Shown here: piece by piece, positions 43,080 through 53,316 of the stretch
Position numbering within the stretch: position 1 is the first letter of the stretch
Layout: each line of letters starts with the position of its first letter
Origin: Gibbula magus
Taxonomy: Eukaryota; Mollusca; Gastropoda; Trochida; Trochidae
Direction of reading: 5' to 3'
NCBI GenBank assembly: GCA_936450465.1
Contig: OW388304.1
Location: 41,044,914 to 41,108,913, forward strand
DNA: 64,000 nt
Made by a program: the position numbers and the translations under genes
The notes under the pieces: model-generated
What the model saw: only the letters and a program-made list of their open reading frames with translations
Databases searched by the model: none
What the model was told of the DNA's origin: nothing

Positions 43080-43400
43080 GGGAAGAGGAATGCGTGATAT
43101 AGATTTGTATCTACATCATCGAACTATTCGTGTAAATATATTTCAATATTGCAACCGTGTACACGTCACTTCACGTGCAAGGGCGCGTCTGCTATTCAAT
43201 ATGAGTTGACAAATACTCCTCACTGCATGAGCTGCACGTGCGATTTTCCTGTTATAGTCAAGTACCTCTGAATTTGCACGAGCTTCACGTGCGATTGAGT
43301 TGTTTACATCCCGAAACTTTCATGATTGCATGATCTGCACGTGCTATTTATCCTAATTCCAATCATTGAATGCTGCGTGTCATTTCCAACGAGCGTGTCA
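43080..43400. repeat. Cluster 1 of TGCAYGANNTGCACGTGC motifs
   Basis: GCATGAGCTGCACGTGCGAT, GCACGAGCTTCACGTGCGAT and GCATGATCTGCACGTGCTAT lie 65-75 bases apart, with looser TCACGTGCAAG at 43170. Each centres on an E-box CACGTG. Confidence 0.75.
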
Positions 43401-43919
43401 GTTATTATATTCATTACAGTGCAAAATCACGAGAATGAAATAGATATTCGCTTCGCACTGACTTCGTTAAAGTCTTATGATATATATAGAGATATAGAAA
43501 TATAGAGATTTCACCTTTTGTTAAAGGATAGGCGGGAATAAAATGGGATGTCAATTTGACAATTGTTCGATTTTAAATTTCTGAAATTTTTAAAACCGCC
43601 TAATTTAGCCCCGGCGACCAGAATGAAAACTGTAGGGTTGTGGTCCCTTAAGTGATAAGTCCTGTGACGTCACTGGAGTAATCTCATTATCGGCGATAGT
43701 CATAATTCAACGTAATTGATTGTCTGTAAGCTTTGATAGCATTCAAATGTGATATATTAAATTTATTCTTAAAGCGCGCAATCATTTGCTGTTTAATCAA
43801 AGTTTGTTTTACCACTTTATATATGTAGGCCTACTGTTTACTATTTCGTATATTACTAATCCTACTATATTTTTATGTATGCGGTATTCTATAGTTTTTA
43901 TAAATCTTTGTTCTTAAAT

Positions 43920-44040
43920 AATAGTCTCTCGTAATCCTATTTGGGTGGCTCACGTTTTATCTTGTACTTTCATATGTATATATTATTCCTGTATTATACA
44001 TGTGCGGTAAGACTTCAATACATAATCTGTCTGTCTGTCA
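43920..44040 (+). mobile_element. LINE 3' end, 5'-truncated
   Basis: AGTCTCTCGTAATCCT, GGGTGGCTCACGTT, GGTAAGACTTCAATA and a CTGTCTGTCTGTC tail match the 3' end at 8530-8635. It looks like the same LINE family reduced to its last 120 bases. Confidence 0.75.
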
Positions 44041-44084
44041 ATATATTATGAATTTCTAATCCCGTTACCCCTTTAGCAAATTTT

Positions 44085-44200
44085 ACCGATAGACACTCTC
44101 ATTAAAATCATACCGTAGGTTGCACTACGTTACACAATATACGGTATATGTGTAACTTAGTGGAAATTAATTACTATCTAATTTTAATGAGATTGACCGA
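44085..44200. repeat. Inverted copy pair, GATTTTAATGAG repeat
   Basis: CTCATTAAAATCATACCG and TAATTTTAATGAGATTG face each other around ACGTTACAC and GTGTAACTTAG, forming a foldback. Confidence 0.7.
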
Positions 44201-44950
44201 TAAACACACGCACACGCAAACAAATAATTAGTAACATATAATAATAATCAGTAACATTGACCATGATCCTGTTTCCAGAGCAACTGTTAATGACACTGAA
44301 GTAATTCGGTACAATGCCTAAATGGATTTAAAGGGTTTGACAGGAAGCCTGTTAAGATCGTCTATTAGATGTATCGATTTAGAAGCTGTTATCTTATCAA
44401 GAACACATTGTAAGTAATTACGTTCATACTGTCAGTAAATTGTAGTACATCCCTAATACTTGTTCGAATTGTCTAGGCTTGGCGTCATACTGTCAACCTT
44501 CGGCATTAGTTGACGGTGAATACGTGACTTCAAACATGCAAAGCAATAGATACTGAAAATAATACTTGTGACTCACTTTCATTTATTTTTTATGATCATG
44601 ATGTATTTAGATTATATAAATAGTAAAATTCGTAAATAATTTAAACTATTTCAACATATTTTAACATGATATCAAGGTGCCATATTTTCGTCACGTTGTA
44701 TGTTTGTTATTGTATCTTCCTCTGAAGAAAATCACGATCCATTATATATGATACAATGAAATGAAATATTATTCAAGAAATAAAAACTCGAGACCAAAAG
44801 TTGTTTCGTACAAAATGTAAGTAAATGTTTATATTCATACTTCTGATAGTTATAGTGGTATTTCATAAAATCTAAGTATCTTGTAGTTTTATGTCCGAGT
44901 AACTCTAAACGACGTCTAAGTGATAGAGCCGAGCCGATGTATATCATATT

Positions 44951-45309
44951 TTAAAGGAGCCGAAACACGTTCTTTTGTAAAAAAATTTTTTGTAAATTTC
45001 CCATTTATAATGATACTTAAAGTCATTTATATTTTCTTCAGAGGGTAAACATCTTGTCACACAAACCAATTATCCGTAGTAGTAATAACGGTGTTGCGTA
45101 TAAAGCAAAAATTGCATGGCGGCCATTGTATTGTGAACACATTTTATTATTTCGAATGATTCCCGTAGCTTTACAGAACCATGTACACTCTTTTTTAAAC
45201 TTGATTTTCCGAAGAGAGAAGGGTGTTTTAGTATACTATTTGTGACATTATTTTTCAAATACATTTCATTGACTTATTTGAGCGAAAAAACATGCTACTG
45301 CCCCTTTAA
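44951..45309. mobile_element. TTAA-MITE (inverted orientation)
   Basis: TTAAAGGAGCCGAAACACG to CATGCTACTGCCCCTTTAA. The interior reads in the opposite direction to the next copy, 31 bases away. Confidence 0.9.
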
Positions 45310-45340
45310 AGGACTGATTAGTTACAAGTAATGTCAACTA

Positions 45341-45687
45341 TTAAAGGGGCAGTAGCACGTTTTTTTGGCTCAAATAAGTCGATGAAATGTATTTGAAAAA
45401 TAATTTCACCAATCGTTAAACACACTTTTCTCTTCAGAAAATCAAGTTAAAAACCCGTTTAAAAAAAGATTGTTTTTGTCATTTGAAATAATAAAATGTG
45501 TTCACAATAAAAAGGCCGTCATGCAATTTTTGCTTTATACGCAACATCATTATCACTATAACAGATAATTGGTTTGTGTTATAGGATGTTTTCCCCTCTA
45601 AAGTAAATTTAAATGGTACAAACTATCATTATAAATAGGAAATTTGAAAAAATAAATTTAGCAAAAAACGTGCTACTGCCCCTTTAA
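45341..45687. mobile_element. TTAA-MITE
   Basis: TTAAAGGGGCAGTAGCACG to CGTGCTACTGCCCCTTTAA. The ends are perfect inverted repeats of about 20 bp. Confidence 0.93.
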
Positions 45688-45689
45688 GA

Positions 45690-46630
45690 TATTGTCGACA
45701 TAATTCATCCTCTGGGATTTGAATTCGTTGACGCATCATTGCTGTATGACGTCATAAAACAAGTAAAACTTTCCTAATTCAGACTCAAGTCCAGTTTCAC
45801 TCTCCTTTCTGTCCTGGTTAAGAAGATTTCAAAACTACCCTCTTAGAAGACAAGTTTATGAGAATCATGAACAAATAATGTTGCCAAAGATTAAAGGTTG
45901 AGTTTATTTGGCTTCTAGAGTCATCTTCATATCTTGCCTTTTTGTTTGTATACTTTATTTTGCCTGTCGGTTTATAAAACACGTCACATATAAACTTAAT
46001 TTTCGAAATATAGGATTATCAAAGCTAAAAGTTTAAAAATAAAATAGGAAGCTCTTTGGTGAAAAACAATAATAAAGAATGTGTATGACATACCTGCTTT
46101 ATAAATGAAAGTTAAATTTCAAAGGCAAACATATTTATACGACTTAAAATGATTTTTTTAAACTTTGAAGTTAAAACGTTTTATCTGTTCCACACATTTT
46201 ATTGTTTTGTTTTCAGAGTGCATTATTGTTGAATGGCGTCTTTCTGTTCAGATGAGATTCAAGTTCTAGTATAAGCGCAGCTGTCAGAAGAGGTGTTTAC
46301 AGTTGACCAATGTCCAACGCTAATGGGAGTAAATAGAACCGTTTGTTCGGTGATATGGAAGAAATTGACATCTCTTGTAAGCGTCTCCATCACGCGTGTC
46401 ATTAGTGACAGCTAAGATAAGGCATAACACCATTTCGGATAATTTACACCTGTTAAATAGACATTTAGTGTTTTTCATAATATTTTATTTGGCTTTGATA
46501 CGTGCCAAATTCAACATGTGATTATTTCAGTTCAAATAATTTAATCTTACTCATCCCAAATCGTCAAATATATGATATTTCCAAGGAAAATCGAGAAACA
46601 GCCTTCAAACATATACTGAGGCCAAAATAG
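45690..46630. other. No recognisable gene
   Basis: AT-rich with one TGTATGACGTCATAAAAC site at about 45744. No coding frame with domain character. Confidence 0.45.
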
Positions 46631-46639
46631 ACATTCCAG

Positions 46640-46905
46640 GTGAGGTGATTTGAGATTAAAGTCGTTTTCGTTTTCTCTCCCTTACATCACGGCTGCTGGT
46701 ATTATGGCAGGGAGAAAACCCACACCGCCATGTGGCTATGTATTGCGGTGAAACCTGCTGGATGGTACTACGCTGAATTTCAGTGTGATATTGCACCTAT
46801 ATCTTACTGCGTTTGGAACAGTTCTCTACTACCAAGTTGCTGAGCCCCTGGCGGGATTCGAACCCAGGACCTCTTGATCCGAAGCGCTATCCCGCCCTTC
46901 CCTCT
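46640..46905 (-). mobile_element. tRNA-derived SINE, family 1 (copy 6)
   Basis: Diverged copy. CTGCTGGTATTATGGCAGGG, CAGTTCTCTACT and CTGGCGGGATTCGAACC are recognisable. Confidence 0.85.
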
Positions 46906-46974
46906 TTACATGCACTGTAGCTTGTAGCTGTATGACCTATTAAACGTTACCAACCCAAATTGGCACTCTTTGCA

Positions 46975-47195
46975 CAATGCAAGGCATAACTCTTGGAGTC
47001 CCCATTACTGGCTGATTTAGGCCTTGCAGTATTTCCTTGAGGTATCTGTGCTTGGAAATCCGGGCCCACCATACAGTTCAGGTGCAGCGATCCACAATCT
47101 TGGCACAACAAAGCGAGGAAAATACTGCAAGGCTTAAATCAGCCTGTGATGGAGACTGGCAAGAGTTATGCCTTGCATTTGGAAGTTGTGCCCAA
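46975..47195. mobile_element. Foldback MITE (ACAACTTCC family)
   Basis: GCAAGGCATAACTCTTGG at the left and GACTGGCAAGAGTTATGCC at the right. The interior GCGATCCACAATCTTGGCAC is shared with 15549. Confidence 0.85.
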
Positions 47196-47279
47196 TATGG
47201 GGAATTTGACGGTTGTGCAAATAGGCCTTGTTCTAAGAGATCGAAATCAGCAGTGATTGAATACTGAGGAAAATTCATT

Positions 47280-47330
47280 CAAAGTCAGGCGTGAGCATGA
47301 TTTGCACGTGCTCAAGCACTTTGCACGAGC
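47280..47330. repeat. Isolated TGCACGTGC motifs
   Basis: CATGATTTGCACGTGCTCA followed by TTTGCACGAGC, the same motif family as 43080, 48150 and 60080. Confidence 0.6.
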
Positions 47331-47525
47331 TAGATTGTATAATTCGTATAATTTTACTTGATTGAAAACATGCAAAATCATCAGTGGCCCTATAACTCAC
47401 GTGGATTGACTTGGTTTTGGTTATTTCAGCAAGGATAAAGTTGATAAATCTTAATAGAAACAATTGTTTTTAGTTCAGGTTTGCATTTTTTTTATGTTAA
47501 AGCATATCCGAATAATATAATAATA

Positions 47526-47677
<152 letters not shown>

Positions 47678-48149
47678 GACATGTAGAGGAATACACATAA
47701 TAAATTTACATTCAGGTGATGAATATTGGTGTTCTAACAGAAGTGAAAATCATTGATATCATGTCAAGAAATGTAAACATGAAATCCTACTTCGTCATGT
47801 TAAACCTCATATTCAATTGATGTAGAGATTACGTGTTTTAGGAACAAACGTGACGCGAGTCATGAAAACAGTGCTAACTGATTTAATGATGCCAAGATTT
47901 ATTTATGAGCAAATCCAATACAGTTGTCTGCAACAGTTCCATTCTGGGACATTGTTATTATGGATGACGAGGTGAAAACTTTAATTGTTAACAAATGATC
48001 TTTATTTCCGTCCAAATTTGGTTAATGTTACTATTATTCATTTTGTGAGAAGTAGTTAATGTCATATGCCAAATTCGGGCACTTCGCTTCGCGCGTAATG
48101 GCCTGTTATCGATTGGTTAAATCCGAGTTGACAGCTTTAATTCAAGAAC

Positions 48150-48240
48150 AACTAAATCTGCACGAGATGCACGTGCAAAAGAGAGCGAAGTTCCGATATT
48201 TACACGATTGCATGATCTGCACGTGCAATTTTATGACACG
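48150..48240. repeat. Cluster 2 of TGCACGTGC motifs
   Basis: CTGCACGAGATGCACGTGCA and TGCATGATCTGCACGTGCAA lie about 52 bases apart. Confidence 0.75.
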
Positions 48241-48694
48241 TCTCATCTCCAAGCGCGTCCATGAAATTATTCCACTCGAGTACCACCACTCTCGCCACAG
48301 TGATTACTCCCTTCAGAGTTTCTATCGTAGCCTCTGTTACATATCGAACAATTTCTCGGCTAGAAATAGAGAATCCTGATTGGTCGAACTGTCGAAATGA
48401 CTAGAATTGCTTCATCTGTATGACGCGCACATATGGTTTAGCGGGGTTAGGCGGGTTTCACACGACGTCCGATTTTTCTTGTGTTGCGTCATGCGTTGCG
48501 TCAGAAAAAAACGCATGCAGTTATTTTATCATAAGGCATACGCACTACGTGCGAATTTGAAGTTTGTTGCGATGCGTTGCGATTGAAATAGGACATGTAC
48601 CTATTTTTGACGCATCGCATTTGAAAACGCAAGGGAATTCCATTGATGACGTAATATGTTAGCACGTGGGTTAGGGTATTTTCCACCTCATACT

Positions 48695-48880
48695 TTTGAT
48701 TAGATTGATTTAAACATATTTTATTCAACGAAGAAAAGAATTAGCAACAAGTTTTATAGGTAACCTTCTCCCATGTATTTACAAAATGATAGAATTTTAA
48801 CAACATACATATAATTAATAAGAAAGTAATATTATACAGAAATGGTAGAAATATATTTACAGAGAAATGAATCGATGGAG
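48695..48880 (-). mobile_element. LINE 3' end copy 3 (uninterrupted)
   Basis: On the minus strand it ends GAATAAAATATGTTTAAATC followed by AATC. It gives the empty-site sequence for the split copy at 15427-15925. Confidence 0.75.
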
Positions 48881-48966
48881 AGAAAAGCCTAAAAATTGCT
48901 GAACTGTTTTGCCTTTTGTTTCGAATATGATAGTTTTTTTGTTACCACCAATCTAAATTGATATCA

Positions 48967-49091
48967 TCATGTACACAGGGGCTTGCCCCATATACCTTTT
49001 TTTTATAGTATATGGGGTTGGATCGTCGACCTCATATTCGTTGTAATCGCTAGTTTCGACAATACAAGCCCCTGTGATCATGTACATGTAA
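48967..49091. mobile_element. Short MITE
   Basis: CATGTACACAGGGGCTTG and CAAGCCCCTGTGATCATGTA face each other 125 bases apart. Confidence 0.75.
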
Positions 49092-49510
49092 TTTTATAAG
49101 GCTAAACATCTTTCTGTGTACATCATATAAACAGCTCGTTGAAATTAAACACATTTTCACATAAATAAATACATATACTAATCTGACTTGAATATTCGCT
49201 CTGTAGGATGGTGCCACATTAATTGATTTCCTTATAACTTTTAAGTGTCTTTGGGGATTGGACAATCCTGTACATATTCTAGTTTCAACTTAAGATAAAC
49301 AAATTCAGGTCCATCAATTGATTCGCATACCATTTCATAAAGGGGTTTCCTCTATGCATCAGTATTTCATCATGGGTGCTAAAATATCAATCTCGTAGAA
49401 AAGAAGTATAGAGACAATTATGTATAACCATTTTCATTAATTGCATTTCCGAAATACATCGTCTAGATACATTGACGCATGCGCAAAAAAAATCGGACGT
49501 AGTGTAAAAC

Positions 49511-50035
49511 GCGCCTTACACTACGTCCGTTTTTTTAATGCGATGCGTTAAAAATAATCGCACCAGAAAGCAACCCGTTATTTTCAGAGTTGTCATACGT
49601 CAGTTTCTTTCATGCGTTGCGTTGCGATGCTATGCGATGCGGAAAAAAATAGAACCTGAAATAGACATCTGTACATCAATACATACAACGTCACATACAT
49701 TCAGACTTGTATACATACATACATACATGTGTACATAAATTTAGATACATCTGTACGTACATACATATATGTGTACATACAGACATCATATTCTATTCAT
49801 AAAACCTGTACATATACCCATTGTAGGCCTATATACACCTACAGTAAGCACATACATCTGTAGGCCTACTTACATACATACATATACATGTACATACATT
49901 ATAACATATGAAACTAAAACAATCGCACTTATGATATACGCATTAAAATCAAATGTAAAACGCGTGTAGTGTAAACCCCCAAATGGCATGAGCAACGCAA
50001 TGCGATTCATTCGGACGTAGTGTAAACCCCATTCT
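49511..50035. mobile_element. TCGGACGTAGTGTAAA element 2
   Basis: CTTACACTACGTCCG at the left and CGGACGTAGTGTAAACCCC at the right. The interior is rich in ATACATAC and GTACATAC. It abuts the previous element. Confidence 0.6.
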
Positions 50036-50099
50036 GGTTCCCGGAGTCTGTTGCGCTGCGTAACTAGCGACTGGCTTAAATTAATCTATTATTAATCTA

Positions 50100-51235
50100 T
50101 TATTATACCCCCGACCAACGGTTGGGGGTATATAGTTATACCAACGATTCCGTCCGTCTGTCCGTCCTTCCGTCCGTCTGTCCTTCCGTCCGTCTGTCCT
50201 TCCGTCCGAAGACAATTTTTGTCCGATCGATTACAGAAAAACTATTCGTCTCTTAAATTTGGTACATGTCTTCTTCACCACTAGGAGAGGTGCAGTGCGA
50301 AGTTTAAACCGAATTGGTGAATTTTTTAATTTTTGGCGATTTTTTTTATTTTTTAACTTAGTCAAATTCTGAGCATTTTTTGTCCGATCGATTACAAAAA
50401 AACTATTCATCTCATCCTTTTCAAATTTGGTACATGTCTTCTTCACCACTAGGAAAGGTGCAGTGCGAAGTTTAAACCGAATTGGTGAATTTTTGAATTT
50501 TTGGCGAATTTTTGTATTTTTTTACTTAGTCAAATTCTGAGCATTTTTTGTCCGATCGATTACAGAAAAACTATTCATCTCATCCTTTTCAAATTTGGCA
50601 CATGTCTCCTTCACCACTAGGAGAGGTGCATTGGAAAATGTAACACGATTTGGTGAATTTTTGAATTTTTGGCGATTTTTTATGTTCTTTTACTTTATCA
50701 TAGCTAGACTGAATGAAGCTACTTCTGTATTGTGATTTGTTGACTTCATCATTTTCTTTTTCATGTAACTTTCATCAAAAGCTACTTCTGTGTTCTCGTT
50801 GATTTTACTATTTTATATTTCCACTGGTTATATTTTGGGAAAAGTTAAATTTTCTTTCCTTTCAGCCATAAACTGCTGTATATCTCTCACTGTGCCTTCA
50901 GGGGTGTGCTTCTATGTACCTGTTGTTTAAAGTCACTCGAATGAATCATTATGATGGGTTAATTTCCAAAATAAAGTTGAAATCAGTGGTAATAGCAGTA
51001 GTGTATTATATTACCAATACCTTTTCAAGTTACTTTTATTCCTATTTTGACTTAAACCACCTTTTTCACATGAAGATCGAGACTTGTCCTACCATTTTCA
51101 CAAACAGTTTAATCTTAGCAATTACATTTCAAAGCTTATCAACCCTTAGGTGTGCAGACACCTCTCTCTTTAAGTAAAATAAAAATGTCAAACTTAAACA
51201 GTCGGGGCTATTAGTGAGCCACGCTCACTTTTTTG
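50100..51235. mobile_element. Tandem-repeat element with three 158-171 bp units
   Basis: Starts with hairpin TATACCCCCG/TTGGGGGTATA (50104-50132) and a CCGTCCGTCTGTCCGTCC tract. GTCCGATCGATTACA recurs at 50221, 50392 and 50550, each followed by TGGTACATGTCT or a variant and CACTAGGA. The far end has AGTGAGCCACGCTCACT (about 51212), echoed at 17078. Confidence 0.8.
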
Positions 51236-51239
51236 CTTG

Positions 51240-52285
51240 TTAATCTATTATTTGATTGGACAAAATTAAGGACGTTTCCAGTGTTGCACATTTTCACCGC
51301 CAGGGGATTATGCGAGAATATAAAAGAACAGAGGATTATAACCTCTAAAGGGAAATTTTACTCGCAAACGACTATAACGATAGCATATGTGAGCAGGATT
51401 TTATATCGGGCATTACAAAACAATTACCGTATTTTCTCTAATAGGGGCCCGGGCCCTTATTAACATGTATGGGCTATCATAATTTAACAGGACAGTTCTC
51501 ACATAAATATATCATAAGATTAAAATGTTTATATCTTATATATGATGTTTTCATCAAATTCCTATTTCAAATCAAATATCAAATATTGGTAGAGCTTTAA
51601 GGAAAGTCGTTTAACCAACTTCATTGTTTGAAAACTGATTCCACGGGAATTTACAATGCATAACGACAACATGAAATTGACAACATGTAATGCAGATAAA
51701 GCCGCCTTCTATTGCCAATGGGGATTATTTTTATGCCATACCATTCTTCACCCCAATCGATAGTTACAGATACATTTGCACAATTTGCGAAATGATTTTA
51801 CGCACCGTCTATTTCAGTGGTGCAATAAAGTTCGTCAGGTCAATCTGCTTCCCTGTAAAATCAGTATTTAAGTTTGTTTGAAGTTTGTTAATTGATTCTG
51901 TAATTAATGAGGTACGTTCGACAAAATGTTTGCTTCCAATTTCTAAACCCAAAAGTATTTTATCCCGACGAATTCTTTATTACTTCAGATTCAATCACAA
52001 TAAAATCCAAAATCGATTTCGAGTTCGATTTCGTGTTCGATTTCATGTAATGTAATGTAATGTTATGTAATGTAATGGCTTGTTGGTTGTACAGAGTTAT
52101 CATCTTTACCAGAATCACTGCGAGTAACAACCAAGTGACTCTCCCCCGACCACACCCCACCGCACCCAACCCCACCGCACCCCTTATACTGACCCTAACC
52201 CTATACCCACACCATAGTGCCTGAAAGGCGCTGTAGAACGCCGTTCTTACTGAAATAAAGTGCTCTCACAGAAAGGTAAATAGGT
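51240..52285. other. No recognisable gene
   Basis: Contains ATGTAATGTAATGT repeats (52047-52077) and a C-rich stretch ending near an AATAAA (52253). A CCGTATTTTCTCTAATAGGG string at 51428 resembles the end of the 18940 MITE family. Confidence 0.4.
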
Positions 52286-52289
52286 GTTA

Positions 52290-52750
52290 CCAATGGCTGA
52301 AAAATACTCCTCAATCAATAAAAGAGTTCTAAAACGAATGCACATGGCTCGCGAGTCTATTTAGCTTTGAACGACCATTTTAGGCGTTCACGTTAAAATG
52401 GCCGCTCGATGAATGTTCAAGTGATTTGGCTGATGTACAAATACCTAAACATTCAAAGTCGAGTCTTAAATATGTTACAATGATTGAAAGGTCAGCCATC
52501 TTGCTGTCTGAAATCTCGAAATTGCATAAGACCTACACATCTACCCCCACACTGAAGAGTACCACATAAGTGTTGCCTTATACGTCGCACCTTTTTCTTC
52601 GAATACCAATCAGCAAGCAGCAAATACGACTTCATTATATGTGATGAGATGTTTTACCCTCTGACGTAACAGTTTATTGTAGAAACTTTTAATAATAAAT
52701 GGCAAATTTGAGAGAACATGATATGCAAAAAACGTGCTACAGCGCCTTTA
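52290..52750. mobile_element. TTAA-MITE, diverged subfamily
   Basis: The right end CGTGCTACAGCGCCTTTAA and interior CTCAATCAATAAAAGAGTTC match 14150-14523. The left end is unclear. A lone right end of the same type is at 3392-3411. Confidence 0.6.
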
Positions 52751-52822
52751 ACCGTTCGTCCATACAGGCCTCGAGCTACAGAGGTCAGAAAACGTAGCCT
52801 TAATTCTTAGCGTTCTGGCTTC

Positions 52823-53141
52823 TTAAAGGGGGAGTAGCACGTTTTGTCGCTCAAATAAGTTGATGAAATGTATTTGAAAACTAATGTCACTAATAGTAAA
52901 ACACACTTCTCTCTTCGTAAAATCAAGTTAAAAATGAGTGTAGGCCTACGTTCGGTAAAGCCATTGGAATCGTTTTTGTAATTCGAAATAACAAAACACT
53001 GTTATATACTGCTACAGATAATTGGTTTGTGTAATAAGATGTTTTACCGTCTAAAGTAAATATAAATGACATACACTATCATTATAAATGGGAAATTTGA
53101 CGAAATAAAATTTGAAAAAAAACGTGCTACTGCCCCTTTAA
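52823..53141. mobile_element. TTAA-MITE
   Basis: TTAAAGGGGGAGTAGCACG to CGTGCTACTGCCCCTTTAA. Confidence 0.9.
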
Positions 53142-53316
53142 TTTAGTGGCGAAAGGGTTAAACCATCCATCTCCAAAGCTATACGTTTTCCCGATTCGAC
53201 AGCAAATCAAATCATTCACGAGTTTAATACTCAATCTTTATTCAATCTTTATTTGGTACTCAAGAGGCCTCAGGCCTATAGTACATTATACATAATATTG
53301 CTTCAACATAAATTAT

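Larger units (their letters stand above)
48449..49520. mobile_element. TCGGACGTAGTGTAAA element 1
   Basis: Starts GGTTTCACACGACGTCCGAT and ends ATCGGACGTAGTGTAAAACG. GCGATGCGTTGCGAT-like strings lie near the left end. It contains a LINE 3' end and a short MITE as inserts. Confidence 0.6.

Noticed and set aside
52140..52215. CCCTAACCCTATACCC as telomere-like repeat
   Set aside because: Only one or two imperfect units inside a C-rich stretch; not an array.
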